The notes: generated from the letters alone by a model not told the origin. Counted from the stretch's first letter, positions 1-12,539 are shown. The stretch: DNA of 64,000 nt from Rhabditoides inermis (GCA_963966185.1 CAWZYM010000087.1:797501-861500), one strand, 5' to 3'. Made by a program: numbers and translations.

Positions 1-280
1 TATATTTTATTTGTTTTCGAAACTGCGTTATCTTTGATTGTTCAACAAATTATTTGAATGATATCTAGTACTTTTTCAAACACGTCATGTATGATCGTTT
101 CCAAGTGAATTCGTAGAAATTCGAGAGATATTGTTTTCAACTTTTCTGCGCTCACTCAGAGAATCATCGACTGTAATTCCTTGTTCGTATAGGCGCATCA
201 GCTCTCCTTTAACAGTATATCAATTACCAACTCTTCCGTTCCTCCTCGTACACAATACTCCTATTGAAAAAGTAGAACGA

Positions 281-520
281 TAAAAATTAATAATTTTCAA
301 CCACGCTAACTAGTAATAACTACAAAAAAGCGAAAAAGCCGGAACTCGCTGATTCGTGGTGACTACATGTGTTCGGTTCAGTGCTCTCTCAGCCCAACTG
401 CAGGATGGGAGTCGAACCCACAGCACTAGCCAAAAGGCTAGGCAACCACATAACCCGCACGCGACATGGGCTAATCGAACACCGAACCAACATAACACTA
501 TAGAAAACGAACTTAAGCAT
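281..520 (-). repeat. Dispersed tRNA-like repeat, copy 1
   Basis: This stretch matches 44,030-44,336 in the same orientation, including the shared motifs CACGCTAACTA, ACATGTGTTCGGTTC and the later GAACACCGAACC. Read on the minus strand, 402-452 carries a pol III B-box-like GGTTCGACTCC flanked by partly complementary arms, preceded by a TAGCC/GGCTAG snap-back, so it resembles a tRNA-derived SINE head. The two copies share no coding capacity. A separate short stretch near 30-85 also matches 44,785-44,850, so repeat relicts fill the first 0.6 kb. The family name is unknown. Confidence 0.55.
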
Positions 521-1110
521 AAAACCCTACAGAAAATGAACTTAATCACACGAATAATAAAAACTATTTGGCTCAATTTTTTTTGATACTAACATATGTT
601 TTGTACCCGAACGTAGCGTATGCTTACACACACTCACGATAAATGCATAGAACTGAAATGACGACAGACCCACCAATGTTGCCGCCCGGCCCGCTCCACT
701 CTTTCCTCTCAAGACGCCTTACTTCACTCACAGTCGCCCACGTCCACTCGTCCAGGATGCGCATCGCCTGCGCGCGCCAATCCGCAGCTGAAATAACACG
801 GATAGAGTAAATACGAATAACGCAAACTTTAAATTTCACCATCTCACATTCAAGAAGTACATGTTTCCGAGTCCGAATAAATTTTTAATATCTCAACATC
901 TCATTCAAACAATGTGCAAAATATCCATACAATAATTTAAACATTTCTTTTCATATTAGTCATGTTTTCAATGAGAAAATATTCCCGGAAGGGCACTAAA
1001 TCCCGTTGTAAGAATGATTTAAAGATAGCATCTATGTATACAACAGAGCGACCTCCTATGCCCAATAATCACCACTTCTCGCCACTCACCTGGTTGAAGA
1101 GATCCGAAAA

Positions 1111-1150
1111 GAAGACTGATTCTGAAGCCGGGGCTTCGGGATCAGTCTTC
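1111..1150. other. 40-nt perfect snap-back hairpin
   Basis: The left arm begins GAAGACTGATTCTGAAGCC and the right arm is its complement with two G-T wobbles, giving a 19-bp stem with a 2-nt GG apex. No gene is evident around it: 600-1,700 is AT-rich and otherwise holds nothing I recognise. The stem is too short for an ordinary animal pre-miRNA, and no T-run follows. Its role is unknown. Confidence 0.6.
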
Positions 1151-1714
1151 GAATGAAAAGGATACTATTACGATCAAAGAGAAGAATAAAAAAACGATAA
1201 GTGCTCGCTGAATGCACAATGCGAGCATGAGCAGGCGCAATTGTTGATGTTGCGAGTCATCAACATCGCTAGCTTTTAATAACATAAAGTTTTCGAATGA
1301 AATTTGTTAGTGATAATAACAAAATTATGTTTGAAACGTTTTTGACATGAATCTGCGAAAACGAAAATGAATTTTAGGATTGTTGCGAAAATGCTTCATA
1401 TATAGATTCAAACATCTATTCAATCTGATAAATATTGTCCTTCAATACTCGACAGGTATATAATATAATATATAAATTTAAAGTATACAAACATCACACC
1501 GGTCAGCCGTGTAAACATTTTCACAAAGCATGATCACGATGTTCATCGCATAAATAAACATTATATCTGCACATGCAGCCTCTGAACATATTTCTTTGAG
1601 AACCGGTATCACAGCTTACAATTTAGTGAAACATGTCTTAAATAGATGTGTAATCAATTCCATATGCGCTGATAGTCATATATTCATTCAAAATACATTT
1701 TCTAATTTAGCAAA

Positions 1715-1800
1715 AGAATTTTCGCACACGGGGATTGAACCACGAGTGCACAAATCAAGATCGCTATCCAGTACACTATATCGGCCACACACGCCGTCAC
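1715..1800 (-). repeat. Degenerate tRNA-like (A-box/B-box) sequence
   Basis: On the minus strand the sequence shows TGTGGCCGATATAG, similar to an A box, then CTGGATAGCGA, and 40 nt later GGTTCAATCCC, a good B box. It shares GTGGCCGA and GGATAGCGA with the tRNA-like sequence at 63,168-63,236. The T stem and acceptor do not pair well, so a working tRNA is unlikely. A tRNA-derived SINE head or tRNA pseudogene fits better. Confidence 0.4.
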
Positions 1801-1973
1801 TCTTGTTTGGGCTATCCGCCCGGCCTGTAAAGAGTAGATGCTCCCTCCTTTTGAAGGATTGAGGCTACCGTGCGACGCGACCGCATCGCGCGCGACGTAT
1901 TTTCTTTCACTCGCGATAAGTACTAATTAGTAATTTCTTTTGTTTATTTTAACATTCTGATAAATAATAACGA

Positions 1974-2106
1974 TTTTTTGCGGAGGGTTTCTGTGCGATA
2001 GATTTTTGATTAATTGCCTTATACGGCATATCACAAATAAAAACGAAATCACAAATAAAACATTTAATCAAAAATTCATTCAACAGGATCCCTCCGCAAT
2101 ATTTTT
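1974..2106. mobile_element. Small inverted-repeat element (MITE-like)
   Basis: The ends are complementary: TTTTTTGCGGAGGG at the left and CCCTCCGCAATATTTTT at the right. Inside, AGATTTTTGATTAA pairs with TTAATCAAAAATT. The whole 130-bp unit folds back on itself and codes for nothing, which fits a non-autonomous DNA element. A target duplication could not be defined because the flanks are AT-rich. From 2,110 to 2,950 only AT-rich and pyrimidine-rich sequence was seen. Confidence 0.5.
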
Positions 2107-2954
2107 AAGTATTTTATCATCACTTAACATTTGAAAAACAGTAATCATTCACTTACTTATCTCGCGCGAAAAAAAAATGTTTTATTTTAGTACATTTTCC
2201 AAATGCCAGTGCAGTGTCCGCTTTTCAACGGCGGCCAATCGGTGTGACATACAAACATACTAAAAAACACAAAAAAATAGCCAGACACGTAACGTTAGAG
2301 ATGATGATACTCAGTGAACCGTTCAAATCTTTTGGCGGGAGTTTTTTTTTGTTGAATTGACTGCTCGCTAACCAACGTAAAGTATGATAAACTTTTTGCA
2401 AATAAAAAAGACAATTCCTACGGAATTTTTGTGAAGTAGACATTCGAGTTTAGCTACTAGTGACGGATGCTCAAAAACACAACCAGGCTGTGTATTGCGC
2501 ATCTTCAACACTCATAATTCATAATGCCCCTGTCCCAGTCTCCACACCCATCGTGCCCCTGTCTCCTTCCTCCTTCCACACCCACCGAGTCCCAGTCTCT
2601 ATCTTCATACCACATAAATGAACATGAAACATGTTCAAGTACTCTCACTTGACACACCAACCCACTCTGCTCTCCATCCTCGTTCTTCTTGTTTTCTTTC
2701 TCCGCCTGCTCCACTCCCTCCTCCTTCTGCTTCTCCCTTCCGGCGCACGCCCTCTCGCCGTCCTCCCGCATCTCCAACCACGCCCAGCTTCTGCTCCGGA
2801 ATCCGCGCCTGTGTAATCTTCAGATCCATCTTCAGATCCTTCTCCTCCGCCGCGCCATCCACAACGCGGGCACACGGGCGGACGAGAGACAGCAAATTAC
2901 TGAAAATAATCTATCAAAAAACAGAAACAAGCCGTTTCAAACGAATGTCAGCTT

Positions 2955-4140
2955 CTCTTTCCAACTGCAGACTATGCAGAGTCCCTTCCCCACTCACTCA
3001 TCACGCGCCGCATCGCCCCCACCCTGGTCGCATCTCTGCAGCAGGTGGGCGGTCCAGCTCTCGCGCCACCCACTCCTGCCGCACCCGCGCCTTCTTCTGC
3101 CGCTCCTCTCCCCTTTCCAACTGCAGACTATGCAGAGTCCCTTCCCCACTCACTCATCACGCGCCGCATCGCCCCCACCCTGGTAGCATATCTGCAGCAG
3201 GTGGGCGGTCCAGCTCTCGCGCCACCCACTCCTGCCGCACCCGCGCCTTCTTCTGCCGCTCCTCTCCCCTTTCCAACTGCAGACTATGCAGAGTCCCTTC
3301 CCCACTCACTCATCACGCGCCGCATCGCCCCCACCCTGGTCGCATATCTGCAGCAGGTGGGCGGTCCAGCTCTCGCGCCACCCACTCCTGCCGCATCCGC
3401 GCCTTCTTCTGCCGCTCCTCTCCCCTTTCCAACTGCAGACTATGCAGAGTCCCTTCCCCACTCACTCATCACGCGCCGCATCGCCCCCACCCTGGTCGCA
3501 TATCTGCAGCAGGTGGGCGGTCCAGCTCTCGCGCCACCCACTCCTGCCGCATCCGCGCCTTCTTCTGCCGCTCCTCTCCCCTTTCCAACTGCAGACTATG
3601 CAGAGTCCCTTCCCCACTCACTCATCACGCGCCGCATTGCCCCCACCCTGGTCGCATCTCTGCAGCAGGTGGGCGGTCCAGCTCTCGCGCCACCCACTCC
3701 TGCCGCTCCCGCGCCTTCTTCTGCCGCTCCTCTCCCCTTTCCAACTGCAGACTATGCAGAGTCCCTTCCCCACTCACTCATCACGCGCCGCATCGCCCCC
3801 ACCCTGGTCGCATCTCTGCAGCAGGTGGGCGGTCCAGCTCTCGCGCCACCCACTCCTGCCGCCCCCGCGCCTTCTTCTGCCGCTCCTCTCCCCTTTCCAA
3901 CTGCAGACTATGCAGAGTCCCTTCCCCACTCACTCATCACGCGCCGCATCGCCCCCACCCTGGTCGCATCTCTGCAGCAGGTGGGCGGTCCAGCTCTCGC
4001 GCCACCCACTCCTGCCGCCCCCGCGCCTTCTTCTGCCGCTCCTCTCCCCTTTCCAACTGCAGACTATGCAGAGTCCCTTCCCCACTCACTCATCACGCGC
4101 CGCATCGCCCCCACCCTGGTCGCATCTCTGCTGCAGGTCA
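2955..4140. repeat. 156-bp minisatellite, about 7.5 units
   Basis: A 156-bp unit repeats with very few differences; CTGCAGCAGGTGGGCGG recurs every 156 nt from about 3,037 to 3,973 and CTCATCACGCGCCGCATC accompanies it. Because 156 is a multiple of three, all three plus-strand frames stay open across the array (spanning 2,618-4,162, 3,045-4,199 and 3,286-4,242). In the 3,045 frame several unit differences are silent third-position changes (GCA/GCT/GCC, ATC/ATT, GTA/GTC), a weak hint of coding, but no start context, domain or flanking exon supports a protein. Each unit also contains an acceptor-like pyrimidine tract ending CTGCAG and a donor-like CAG/GTGGGC 74 nt later, so it may be a tandemly copied exon-intron segment. 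Confidence 0.8.
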
Positions 4141-4271
4141 AGCTCTCGCGCAAACATATTAGTGAGGCGCAAAATACGTTTCATAACAAAACAACTTGAA
4201 CAAAATTCTGCTAACGCAATAAGAGCAATGAGTCTTTTATGAGCTGTTCCAATCACACCACTCACTCACCG

Positions 4272-6785
4272 ACTGTATCTTCTCTATCTGTCCGGCGCCG
4301 CACTTGCCGCCTTTGTTCGCATTGCCCATCGCGGTGTCCACAGCGCCCTTCTTCAATCACTCATGCTCACCTCTCTCGACCCCCTCTCTACCCACCTGAA
4401 TCGTGTCGGCCGCAGCTCTGAGTGAGCCGGGGCAGCACCTCGCGGGACTTGGCGCGTGCTTCCTTGAAGTGTCCGTGCCACAGCCATGCCAGCTCCTGCA
4501 CTCGCCTCCTCTGCATCTCCACACGGAACTTGGCAGGGCGGCCGCTCGCGCCGTGAGTCGCCCAGCCTGAAAAAAAGGTCCGTCAACAGCACATATCAAA
4601 GATCAAATTCATCCATTACGAATATGTTTTCATGTCTGGACACTTTCACATTTTCCCCAATTCCGCTCAATCCGTATGAACTTCGTCGGGCACATCTCTA
4701 TTACCCCGTAGCCGTGATCACCAGTGGGGCAGGGTGGTCTCGGCCTGCACCGTGTGCTTGGCCTTGTCCTTGCTGCCGCCCTCCGCCTGTCTGTCTGTCC
4801 ACCACGTACCCGGCCAGCTCGTCCTTGATCCTTGATCACCACCGTCGGCTCCGCTCACAACTTCACCTGTCCTTTACTATTCGCAACACATTGTATTTTG
4901 ACATTTGGATATTGGATCGATCAGCCAAAAACAACCAAAACGGTCGGTATAATGCAAAACAAAATAACGAAATGGCTCATAGTACAGTGCACTCTGCCTT
5001 GCTGCTGCAGCTGGGCAGAGTGAATATGCGGGCAGCGCATCCTTCTGCGTCGTCGCCTCCATCTAGACACTCAGATGTACCAGGCAATACACGTTACATT
5101 CCACTCACACAAAATCCTACCGCATACATTCGCTTTCCTACTAATCATCTTGCGCGCACCTCTGTGTGAACGCGGCGACCGCCTCCCTCTGATCGTCCTG
5201 TGCCGTCTTCTCCGCCTGACCGGTGCTCGACATCGACCACAGCTCTTCGTCAACCAGATACCGAAACCAGCCCTTATACACGTAGCTAGAATAGGACAAT
5301 ATGGCATAAATTGTGTCAATGCGTACAACATGAGTCTGTGTTATTAGCAATAAACTTGATTTTCGACTAACACCTAATATAACCACAATCGTCGTTGTAG
5401 AAGATGAGAAATGTGCACTGACCACAACTGAAAGGCGAGCGCGTCCGCCCAGACGTAGAGAGTGTCGCGGCCACTCCAACAGCTCCAACCGATCCGACCT
5501 GCAAATGACATGTATTTCATACACGAATCGAGCAATCCTCGCACAGAAGCTACTCGGAATAGGATTGATAGAGAAAAAAGCGCTACTCACTTTGTCGCCG
5601 CTCTTGTAGCGATTGCAATGGTGCTGGGCGTGGGGAGATGACTGGCGGCCGCCGCGGTGAGACCGGGCGCGGCTGTGCTGGCTTCCGAGCTGCTGGCACT
5701 GTGGGTGCGCATGATGGGAGCGGGGCTGCTGGCAGCCAGCCACCGACCCATCCGTCACCATCACCTCCACCGTAGCAGGCGGCGTCCCCGTCCACTCACA
5801 GTCGTCCTCCATCTGAAACAAACAAACAAACATCTTCATTACCATATTTTAGAACATATCATTACCCTTCAAAGATCTCTGATGAATAAACAGCTACACA
5901 CATGTTACGCAACATTGTGGTGCATGATGATGCTTAAGACCGACCAGTATGGTCGCGATGAGTGTGCAGGGCCCTGTGCTTGTCCGTCACACCGTCACTC
6001 ACCGACGGGGTGCCACGGTCAGACTCCATCGCCACGGACGGCGTCGACGTGGCGAGGCGGACCTGTACGAAAAGAAACTCATTCACAATAACACCATTCA
6101 ATTGTAAGATTCTCCTAATCATACCATGTGCATGACTTTTTGAAAGTCAATCAATAACTCCGCCCATCCTATCTGATTACATAAAACACCAACCAATTAA
6201 AAAAGTAGTAGTACGATGCAGATACATCGATGAAACCAAGCAATTATATGAACACACATGAAACCTTAGAAATGGAGGTGAACACTGTACAAATGATAGA
6301 GCCGTTATCTACTCTATATAGTCTTCACGATATGTCAGTCGAGTGCGTGAATTACACGGCACAATAAGCACATATAATTTCAATATTCACAATTCACAGT
6401 GAAAATGGCATAGTGATAACCTTCGATCTGAGGCGGCATTGCAAAGCCATAGATTCGGCAGTCAACAATACAACAACATATAAATAACATTTAATCGTTT
6501 ACATGAATCTGGGTGTGATTAACGGCAGTACGGGAAATTCAATCAACAATAGAAGCGAGCGGAGCAATAAAAAAAAATGGTAACAAGAAGCAAGAAGTCG
6601 TAACATACATAACAAAACAGAACAAACGTAGCTATATGATGTGGAAGATGACGCAAAGAAAATGAACACTATCAACAACGGGTTTATGCGATATGACGGG
6701 GCATACCCACCTCGATCTGCTGAGACGGGCGCCCTCCTCTCCCCTCCTCACGCTTGCCCTCCTCCCCCTCCTCACTCGAACCTGC
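4272..6785 (-). CDS. Probable multi-exon gene, function unknown
   Basis: Minus-strand exons are suggested by open frames bounded by good splice sites: about 6,709-6,783 (acidic, Glu/Gly-rich), 6,003-6,063, 5,592-5,811, 5,440-5,500, 5,154-5,290, 4,725-4,845, 4,433-4,590 and 4,272-4,346. The most protein-like joins are 5,440-5,500 with 5,154-5,290, giving a Trp/Tyr-rich stretch around GRDTLYVWADALAF and YKGWFRYLVDEELW, and the exon ending GQIEKIQS. Exon phases are not uniquely resolved between 5,811 and 5,440, so the exact protein is uncertain. No domain was recognised. The nearest gene upstream on the same strand is family copy A. The 3' end and start codon were not found. Confidence 0.4.
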
Positions 6786-6898
6786 AAATTCAATCGTAAG
6801 CATAATGTACATCATCACATTACCATGAACAATCACTCATACAGTCACTCATCCGGTACACTCGCAATGACCTCTTCTGATATAACTGTTTCCCCAGC

Positions 6899-7503
6899 CT
6901 AGAATCTGATAGTAGGAAGGAAGTGCACATGGAAGGAGCTGCTGGGCTAGGAAGGAGCTGCTCATGCAGGAGTTGCACCGCATGAGGAAGGAGTTGCACA
7001 TTGACCAGTTTAGTAAAAGAATAGCATCTTTGCACAATGTTTGACACAGAAGGGTGTTTTCGACCGTATTGGAGTAGCATGAAACTCTACCAGCCGGAGA
7101 TCTGCATTCACTAGTGATCTGATGTTTAGCTCATATCGAGGATTGATGCACTTTTCTGGTACTAACAAAGGTCATACAACTGATGATACTGTAATACATG
7201 CCAAAGACACCTCGCACGACTCATGTAGGCTGATCAATGTACTGTTTCCGCGCCTACACCCTTATGTCTACTGACATAACATCTATATCTCAATATGCAT
7301 TTCTAGAAGGCTGTAGTATTAGAATTTCCTTGTATATGATATTGTGAACATACAATACATCATAGAGAAAAGATATGCATACTTATGCTATGTTTCGACA
7401 CTACCAAAATAGTTCAAGTGCAACTCCTTCCTTAGTAGTGTATCTCCTTCCGGAGCAGCTTCTACCATGTGCACTTCCTTCCTCCTATCCTAGAATCTGC
7501 ACT
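6899..7503. mobile_element. Inverted-repeat element with GGAAGTGCACATGG termini
   Basis: The left end (6,899-6,990) reads TAGAATCTGATAGTAGGAAG followed by GAAGTGCACATGG, and the right end (7,415-7,503) is its approximate reverse complement ending CTATCCTAGAATCTG. The arms are about 85 bp and repeat a GGAAGGAGTTGCAC sub-motif. The interior is non-coding. A much shorter element with the same terminal motif lies at 30,962-31,070 inside an intron of copy C. It is probably a non-autonomous DNA transposon, and its right end abuts the stop codon of copy A at 7,505. Confidence 0.5.
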
Positions 7504-7504
7504 T

Positions 7505-9582
7505 TCACACGCACATGTTGTCGGTCTCCGCGGCTGCGGGCTCGTTGTTGCAGTGGGCGGGCTCGTTGTTGAATAGGGCGGCTCTCAGGCCCAATGCAGA
7601 GCTCAAGTCCGATGTAGCGCGTGAAGAGAGCGGGCCGATGTCACGCTCCACAAACAGACAGATCTGCAATCGAAAACAGTTATAGAGAGGGGGAGGGAGA
7701 GAAGGGCAGGGAAAGAGAAAAAGAAGGAAAAAAATACGACGAAGAAACACACTTGCGCCCGGTCGTTGATATAATATGAAGAGTAGCGCGTGCCACGTGC
7801 CCAACTGCGTTTCTTCTCTGCCTCCTGCTCCTCGGCCACTCCCGTGTCCTTGTCCACCGACACCACCAAAAGACCGGACATGTGCTCCAAAGTGTACGCC
7901 CTTCGCTCGAATGAGCGCCTATAAATACACGTGTAAAACGCACATACCAAATCCCAAAGACAGTTAGCAGCAAAGTACATTTAGACGTACCTGGAATCGA
8001 CCACGTGGGCTGCACGGTTATACACATCATCAACAGACTGTACGCCGTCATTGCTATCGAACACCAGTAGGACTCGAGTGGCAGTCGGCCATTCCTGCAA
8101 CACAAAATGACTGAACGCAAAAAAGGCAAAAAAGGTTCGGACCCTACGCCACGCAACATCGATCAATACACGATCGATAATGTTGCAATGCATCATGCGT
8201 GAATCTGTCTTTTCTGTCGTGAATCTGTCTGTCGCGAATGACCAGTCATCAGAAAAGCGAGGTGGGTGAGACTCACGTTGATCGGGATCTGCGTAGCGCG
8301 CTGGTCAATGTAGAGTGTGTGCGTGCTCGCCACAGCTTCGTCCAGTCCATGAAACACTAGCGTGGGGCGACGCGAGCAAACCTTCAAACACCACAAGTCC
8401 TCTACGACACTACTATCCCCCCACGCACCCAGCTCTTCAACGTATTCAGCCGTCCACCGGAGGCACGCATCTCGCGTTTCAGTTCTGCAGCCACACACCG
8501 GGCTTCTACGCGCATCTGAAACCAGCCAATGTTTTTCTATCTCTGCTCCTCTCCGCTCTCCCTCACTTCCTCCTGCTCTCACCCGGTTCGCTACGTCGTC
8601 ATAGTCGATTCCGGCCTCGACCTTCAGAAGTAGATCTGCTCCGTTGGCGTGCAGACTGGAGAGAGACGCGAACGCTCGGTTCACTCCGAGCTCGTCGCAC
8701 TGCGCCGGCAACAGCTCTTGCCCAACAGACATCTAAACACAACGATTCACGGCGTGGCAAACAGCTTCCTCCGCCGTTCCACTTTCATCATCCAGGCAGA
8801 GTAATTGTAAGCCTATGTCGTGATTACGCAGTCTATTACTAGTAAATTCATTTGTTCTTAGAAAACCCCAAACGAACTGCGACACAATGAGCAAATTGCG
8901 ACTGACCAGCTCCTTGCAGACACGGTGGGCCGCGCGCACATGTAGTTGCAGTAGCGTCGCCTGCGCCTCCGCATCCCATCTGAGGCTCCACAGAAATATT
9001 TCCTCCATCGCATCCGTCACCAGACGCGACTCCTCAAAGGCACACACCGTTACGCCCGCCATGAAAATTAGAGCGCATCAATCGATACACCAACTAGACT
9101 CACCGGTGACTCGAACTCTGCAATCATAGCCTTGTGTCGATACCTGAACACGAAACCATAGAATCCGTGAGACCATATATCTCGCATCACACTTTTCCAA
9201 CTTTGTATTTATCTCGAGATTGAAACTACCTATAACATATCTGTTTCGCAGTGATGAGGGGGAGTCACACCGCACTCACATTCGCTCACAGCTCTCGCAC
9301 GCCGCGCGCACGTCCTCCTGGCTGACCGACGCCGCCGACGGCGATATCGCACTTGTAGCCACATCCTATAAACGCTCGGCAATGAACGGGGTGGCAGCAG
9401 CAGCTCGACTCACGAAAACGTGCTTGATGAGCTGAGCGTAGTTGAGCAGCATGTCCGAGAGCGGCTCGTTGTACTCGGGGTGGCTTGTCAGTCGAGCTGG
9501 CCCCACTTGGACAAGCACTCGCGCCAGTTTGTCGATGTCTTTGAGCTGAAAACGCGCACGGTTTCATCTTCTTTGGGGTGAA

Positions 9583-9627
<45 letters not shown>

Positions 9628-11100
9628 GGAGAGAGAGAAATATAGACAGAGAAAGAGAGACCAACCAGTATACTGACGTCCACATTTGTTGGCGCTTGCG
9701 AGAAAGGTAGCGGGGCGGAATCCCTATCCGAGCGGGGTGATCCACTGGCAGATCGACGGCCATCTCGATCTGGCGAAACCTCAAGCAAAGCATTCACCCC
9801 CCATACACAACCGGAAGCCAAACAACGTCAACGACCGCATGTACTCACCGTATCGACGCAATCTCGGCGCTGTTGCGGCTTCGAAGGCGTCGTGCGGTCA
9901 ACCGCCTGAAACATTTCGTGCTAGGCATGTCATCCCTTCCTCACCAAGAAACACCTATTCATCAAAGCCTGCACTCATACTCACCTTGACATTTTTCTTA
10001 TTCTCGCCGCGCAGCTTCGGGGTCGACGAGAAACGACTGCAGATACCCTTGCCAAGCTACAACAAGGTATGTGTGAGGGACACCATGCGATACATACCGA
10101 CTTGGCCTTCTGGAACACAGTCTGGTGCGCCTTTCCGCTCGTTGCAGTCTTCTGCGAATAAAAAATAACGATACAATCGGTAATGAAAAATATCAGTCAA
10201 TATACAAACACGAGACATGATTGTACCAATACATAATTAAAATGCCGAGACTAGAAACTGCTTCGACAAATCGAAAGGCTAAGCGAGAGAGAAAACCCCA
10301 CCTTCTCCTTCTCCTCGATCTTCTCTCGGCGGGCCTTCTCTTTCCGGAACTCGTGCAGCGCCTGAAGTTCGAGATGCATACTTCCCATTTCCATTATACG
10401 CCTCTCTCTCTCCATGCATACCTGCTGGCATTCCGCGAACTCACGATGTGAGAACTGTGTCTTGGAGACAACGGCCTACAATTACGCGATGAGCACTCTC
10501 ACAAACATTGTAACTGCACATGCACGGTATACAATACAAGCGCTTGGATTCTGCTGACAGGCGCTCTCACTACACATGACTCACACGCTTGGGAGGAGTG
10601 TGCAGACGGCGATCGCTCTTCGCCGACACCTCGCCGTCACCTTGCTTTGGACGAGACGGCTTGTCGCACTCAGCGTCCGGCAGGAACTGTGGCTTCTTGC
10701 CGGGTAGTAGCAGATCTACAAGCAACAAAACACTCATCTCCCGACAATAACTCTTAAAATGTGAATCAGAATGCACAAACCTTCTCGAGCAACTTCCCCC
10801 GGGAGCGGCTCGTCACCCTCTCCAATCTCCGCCGCACGCGGCTCAACGATGGCTTCGCTTGCCGTGCCGGCGCTGCCCTACAGCCATGTTGCACTTACAC
10901 ATAATATATTATAGAAGTAGCACACTCACCGTCACCGTAGCTAATCGATTGCTCTTGAGAGGCGGTTCGACGTCCCCTGCTGTTGGCTGCTCCACCTTCC
11001 TCTTCTTTTCCTCGCTGTCCACAGTCCTCGAGTCTCGTTCCGCGTGTCGAATAGGCGACCGCGCTTGGTAGATCTCCTTCTTCTGCTTCCCTCCCGTCAT
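7505..11100 (-). CDS. Novel-family protein, copy A (19 exons, 660 aa)
   Basis: An intact gene model can be read. Exons run 11,100-10,930, 10,877-10,781, 10,715-10,585, 10,475-10,422, 10,361-10,302, 10,151-10,098, 10,056-9,985, 9,905-9,849, 9,779-9,666, 9,545-9,414, 9,365-9,280, 9,143-9,104, 9,032-8,907, 8,732-8,583, 8,515-8,429, 8,399-8,277, 8,094-7,991, 7,918-7,753 and 7,663-7,505. All have GT/AG edges, phases match throughout, and the total is 1,983 nt. The start ATG lies at 11,100. Residues 1-270 are charged and probably disordered, with the conserved patch SKTQFSHREFAE followed by a basic helix. Residues 280-660 are mostly helical-looking, with conserved motifs EWPTATRVLL, FERRAYTLEHMSGLL and YYINDRAQ. 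Copies B, C and D share these motifs and intron positions. No known family was recognised; a nuclear, helical-repeat scaffold is only a guess. Confidence 0.75.
9587..9660. repeat. (GA)n microsatellite in intron of copy A
   Basis: A nearly pure GA run on the plus strand lies in the intron between the exons at 9,666-9,779 and 9,414-9,545, directly beside the donor of the upstream exon. On the transcribed strand it is a polypyrimidine TC tract. Confidence 0.9.
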
Positions 11101-11708
11101 CTTCCACTATAAAATGATCATCACACTCCAAAAAAACATAACGCTCCAATTCGAGATAGCACGCAAACGTCCTTGGTATATAACCAGATACAAAGCACAT
11201 CTTAAACGAACATCGTATTATAAAATTTATCAATCAACCTTCAAAAAAACGTATATTTATAACCAAAACGCGAAACATATTTTGTGGGCATGTATTATAG
11301 AAAAAAAGAAGAACGTCTTGGACATGAAGATGAGTGTGGAAGCCATTGGAAGGAGTCGCAGCAGGAACGACGCACGTCTCATGAAATAAGAGTTTCACGG
11401 GCTTAGAAAAACAACAGATGCAAAACAACACAGAGAGTACATACCCGACAAACTGATGCAGTCAAGCAGTGTGGATCGAGTTGCAGAGGAGATTGGATTG
11501 TAGGATCGAGATTGAGTTTAAGTGTTGTTGGGTTGTGCAGGCATCCGAGTAGTTCGGGACTGAAAAATTAAAATATGAAGAAAACCCAGAATTATAATAA
11601 AATACAAAAGACAAGGACCCATCTTTTGTCGTTTTTCTCGAACGCCAATCAATCGCTTTCAGGGAGAAGGAGAGGAGATATACTCATAAAAAAAGAAAGG
11701 ACAAAAGG

Positions 11709-12345
11709 TTAACTGAACCTAACGAACCTAGGATGCGACGGCGGGAGTAGGTGCGACGGAGGGCGCGGGGCTGGCGACCGCTGCAACAGCCGCCGTCTTC
11801 TGGCCGGCAGCGACGCTGCTGTAGGAGAGGCCGGGCGGTGGGGGCGCGGCCGTGGAGTGACGGGCGGGGGAGGAGTGGCGGGGGCACTGCCACCCGACAG
11901 AGACAGACCCGCCACCGCCCTCTCCACAGACGCTGAAGAGCGGTGATTAGACATTCCACCTCACCCTTCACCACCTGTTTCTCCGGTATCCCACCGTGTG
12001 ATGGGTGGCCGCACTCCGCTGGCTCCGCCCCTTCAATGTAGACGCCACTCCGATTCTCGTGGCGTGGTCGACGTGTCCATGGCGTCGTCGGGCGCAAACA
12101 TGCCACCGAATCCGTGCCCGCCTCCGATCATACCCGATCCACCCATCTCGCCACTGCAACACAGACTCTGACTCTCTGACTCATACATCCTTGTCCTCCC
12201 ATCCCTCTTCAACTCACAAGTGCGCTGTGCCGACTCCTGCTGTGCCGACTCCTGTCCGCCATCTGCAGGCTGTTCCTGCCCCATCTCCTCCAGCACCGAC
12301 GACGTCAGCACCTGACGCATCTCCTCCTCCGTTGTCGACAACACT
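11709..12345 (-). CDS. Possible exons of an unidentified gene
   Basis: Two minus-strand blocks look coding. The upstream block (12,345 to about 12,045) contains STTEEEMRQVLTSSVLEEMG and further on a Gly/Met-rich stretch GGSGMIGGGHGFGGMF ending near DDAMDTSTTPRE. The downstream block (11,954-11,709) contains SVERAVAGLSLSGGSAP and then a Pro/Arg-rich tail. Splice sites between the two are plausible but the join is not certain. A shortened copy of the downstream block appears on the plus strand around 13,585-13,650 (GGAGGAGTGGCCGGGGCACTG against GGAGGAGTGGCGGGGGCACTG), so part of this locus has been duplicated. No domain was recognised. Confidence 0.35.
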
Positions 12346-12539
12346 GCAATCAATCATATTATTGAATATCAATCAGTTCAAAACATCGTGTATTTTTGAA
12401 TATACAGTATACTGAACGAAATGCACAGTATATTTGTTTTTACCGTTCATATCTTTATTCCACTGTTCCCATCACATCACTACGTAGTGGTAACGCTCTC
12501 GCTTAGAAAACAGCGCGCACGGGTTCGTTCTTAAGTATT

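Noticed and set aside
2618..4162. 514-codon plus-strand open frame as a protein-coding gene
   Set aside because: It is open only because the 156-bp unit is a multiple of three; two other frames are open as well, and no domain or start context supports it.
4353..6785. The 4.3-6.8 kb gene as a fifth copy of the A-D family
   Set aside because: A loose resemblance of EWTGTPPATVEVMVTDG to EWPTATRVLLVFDSNDG was noticed, but neighbouring exons and phases do not match the family.
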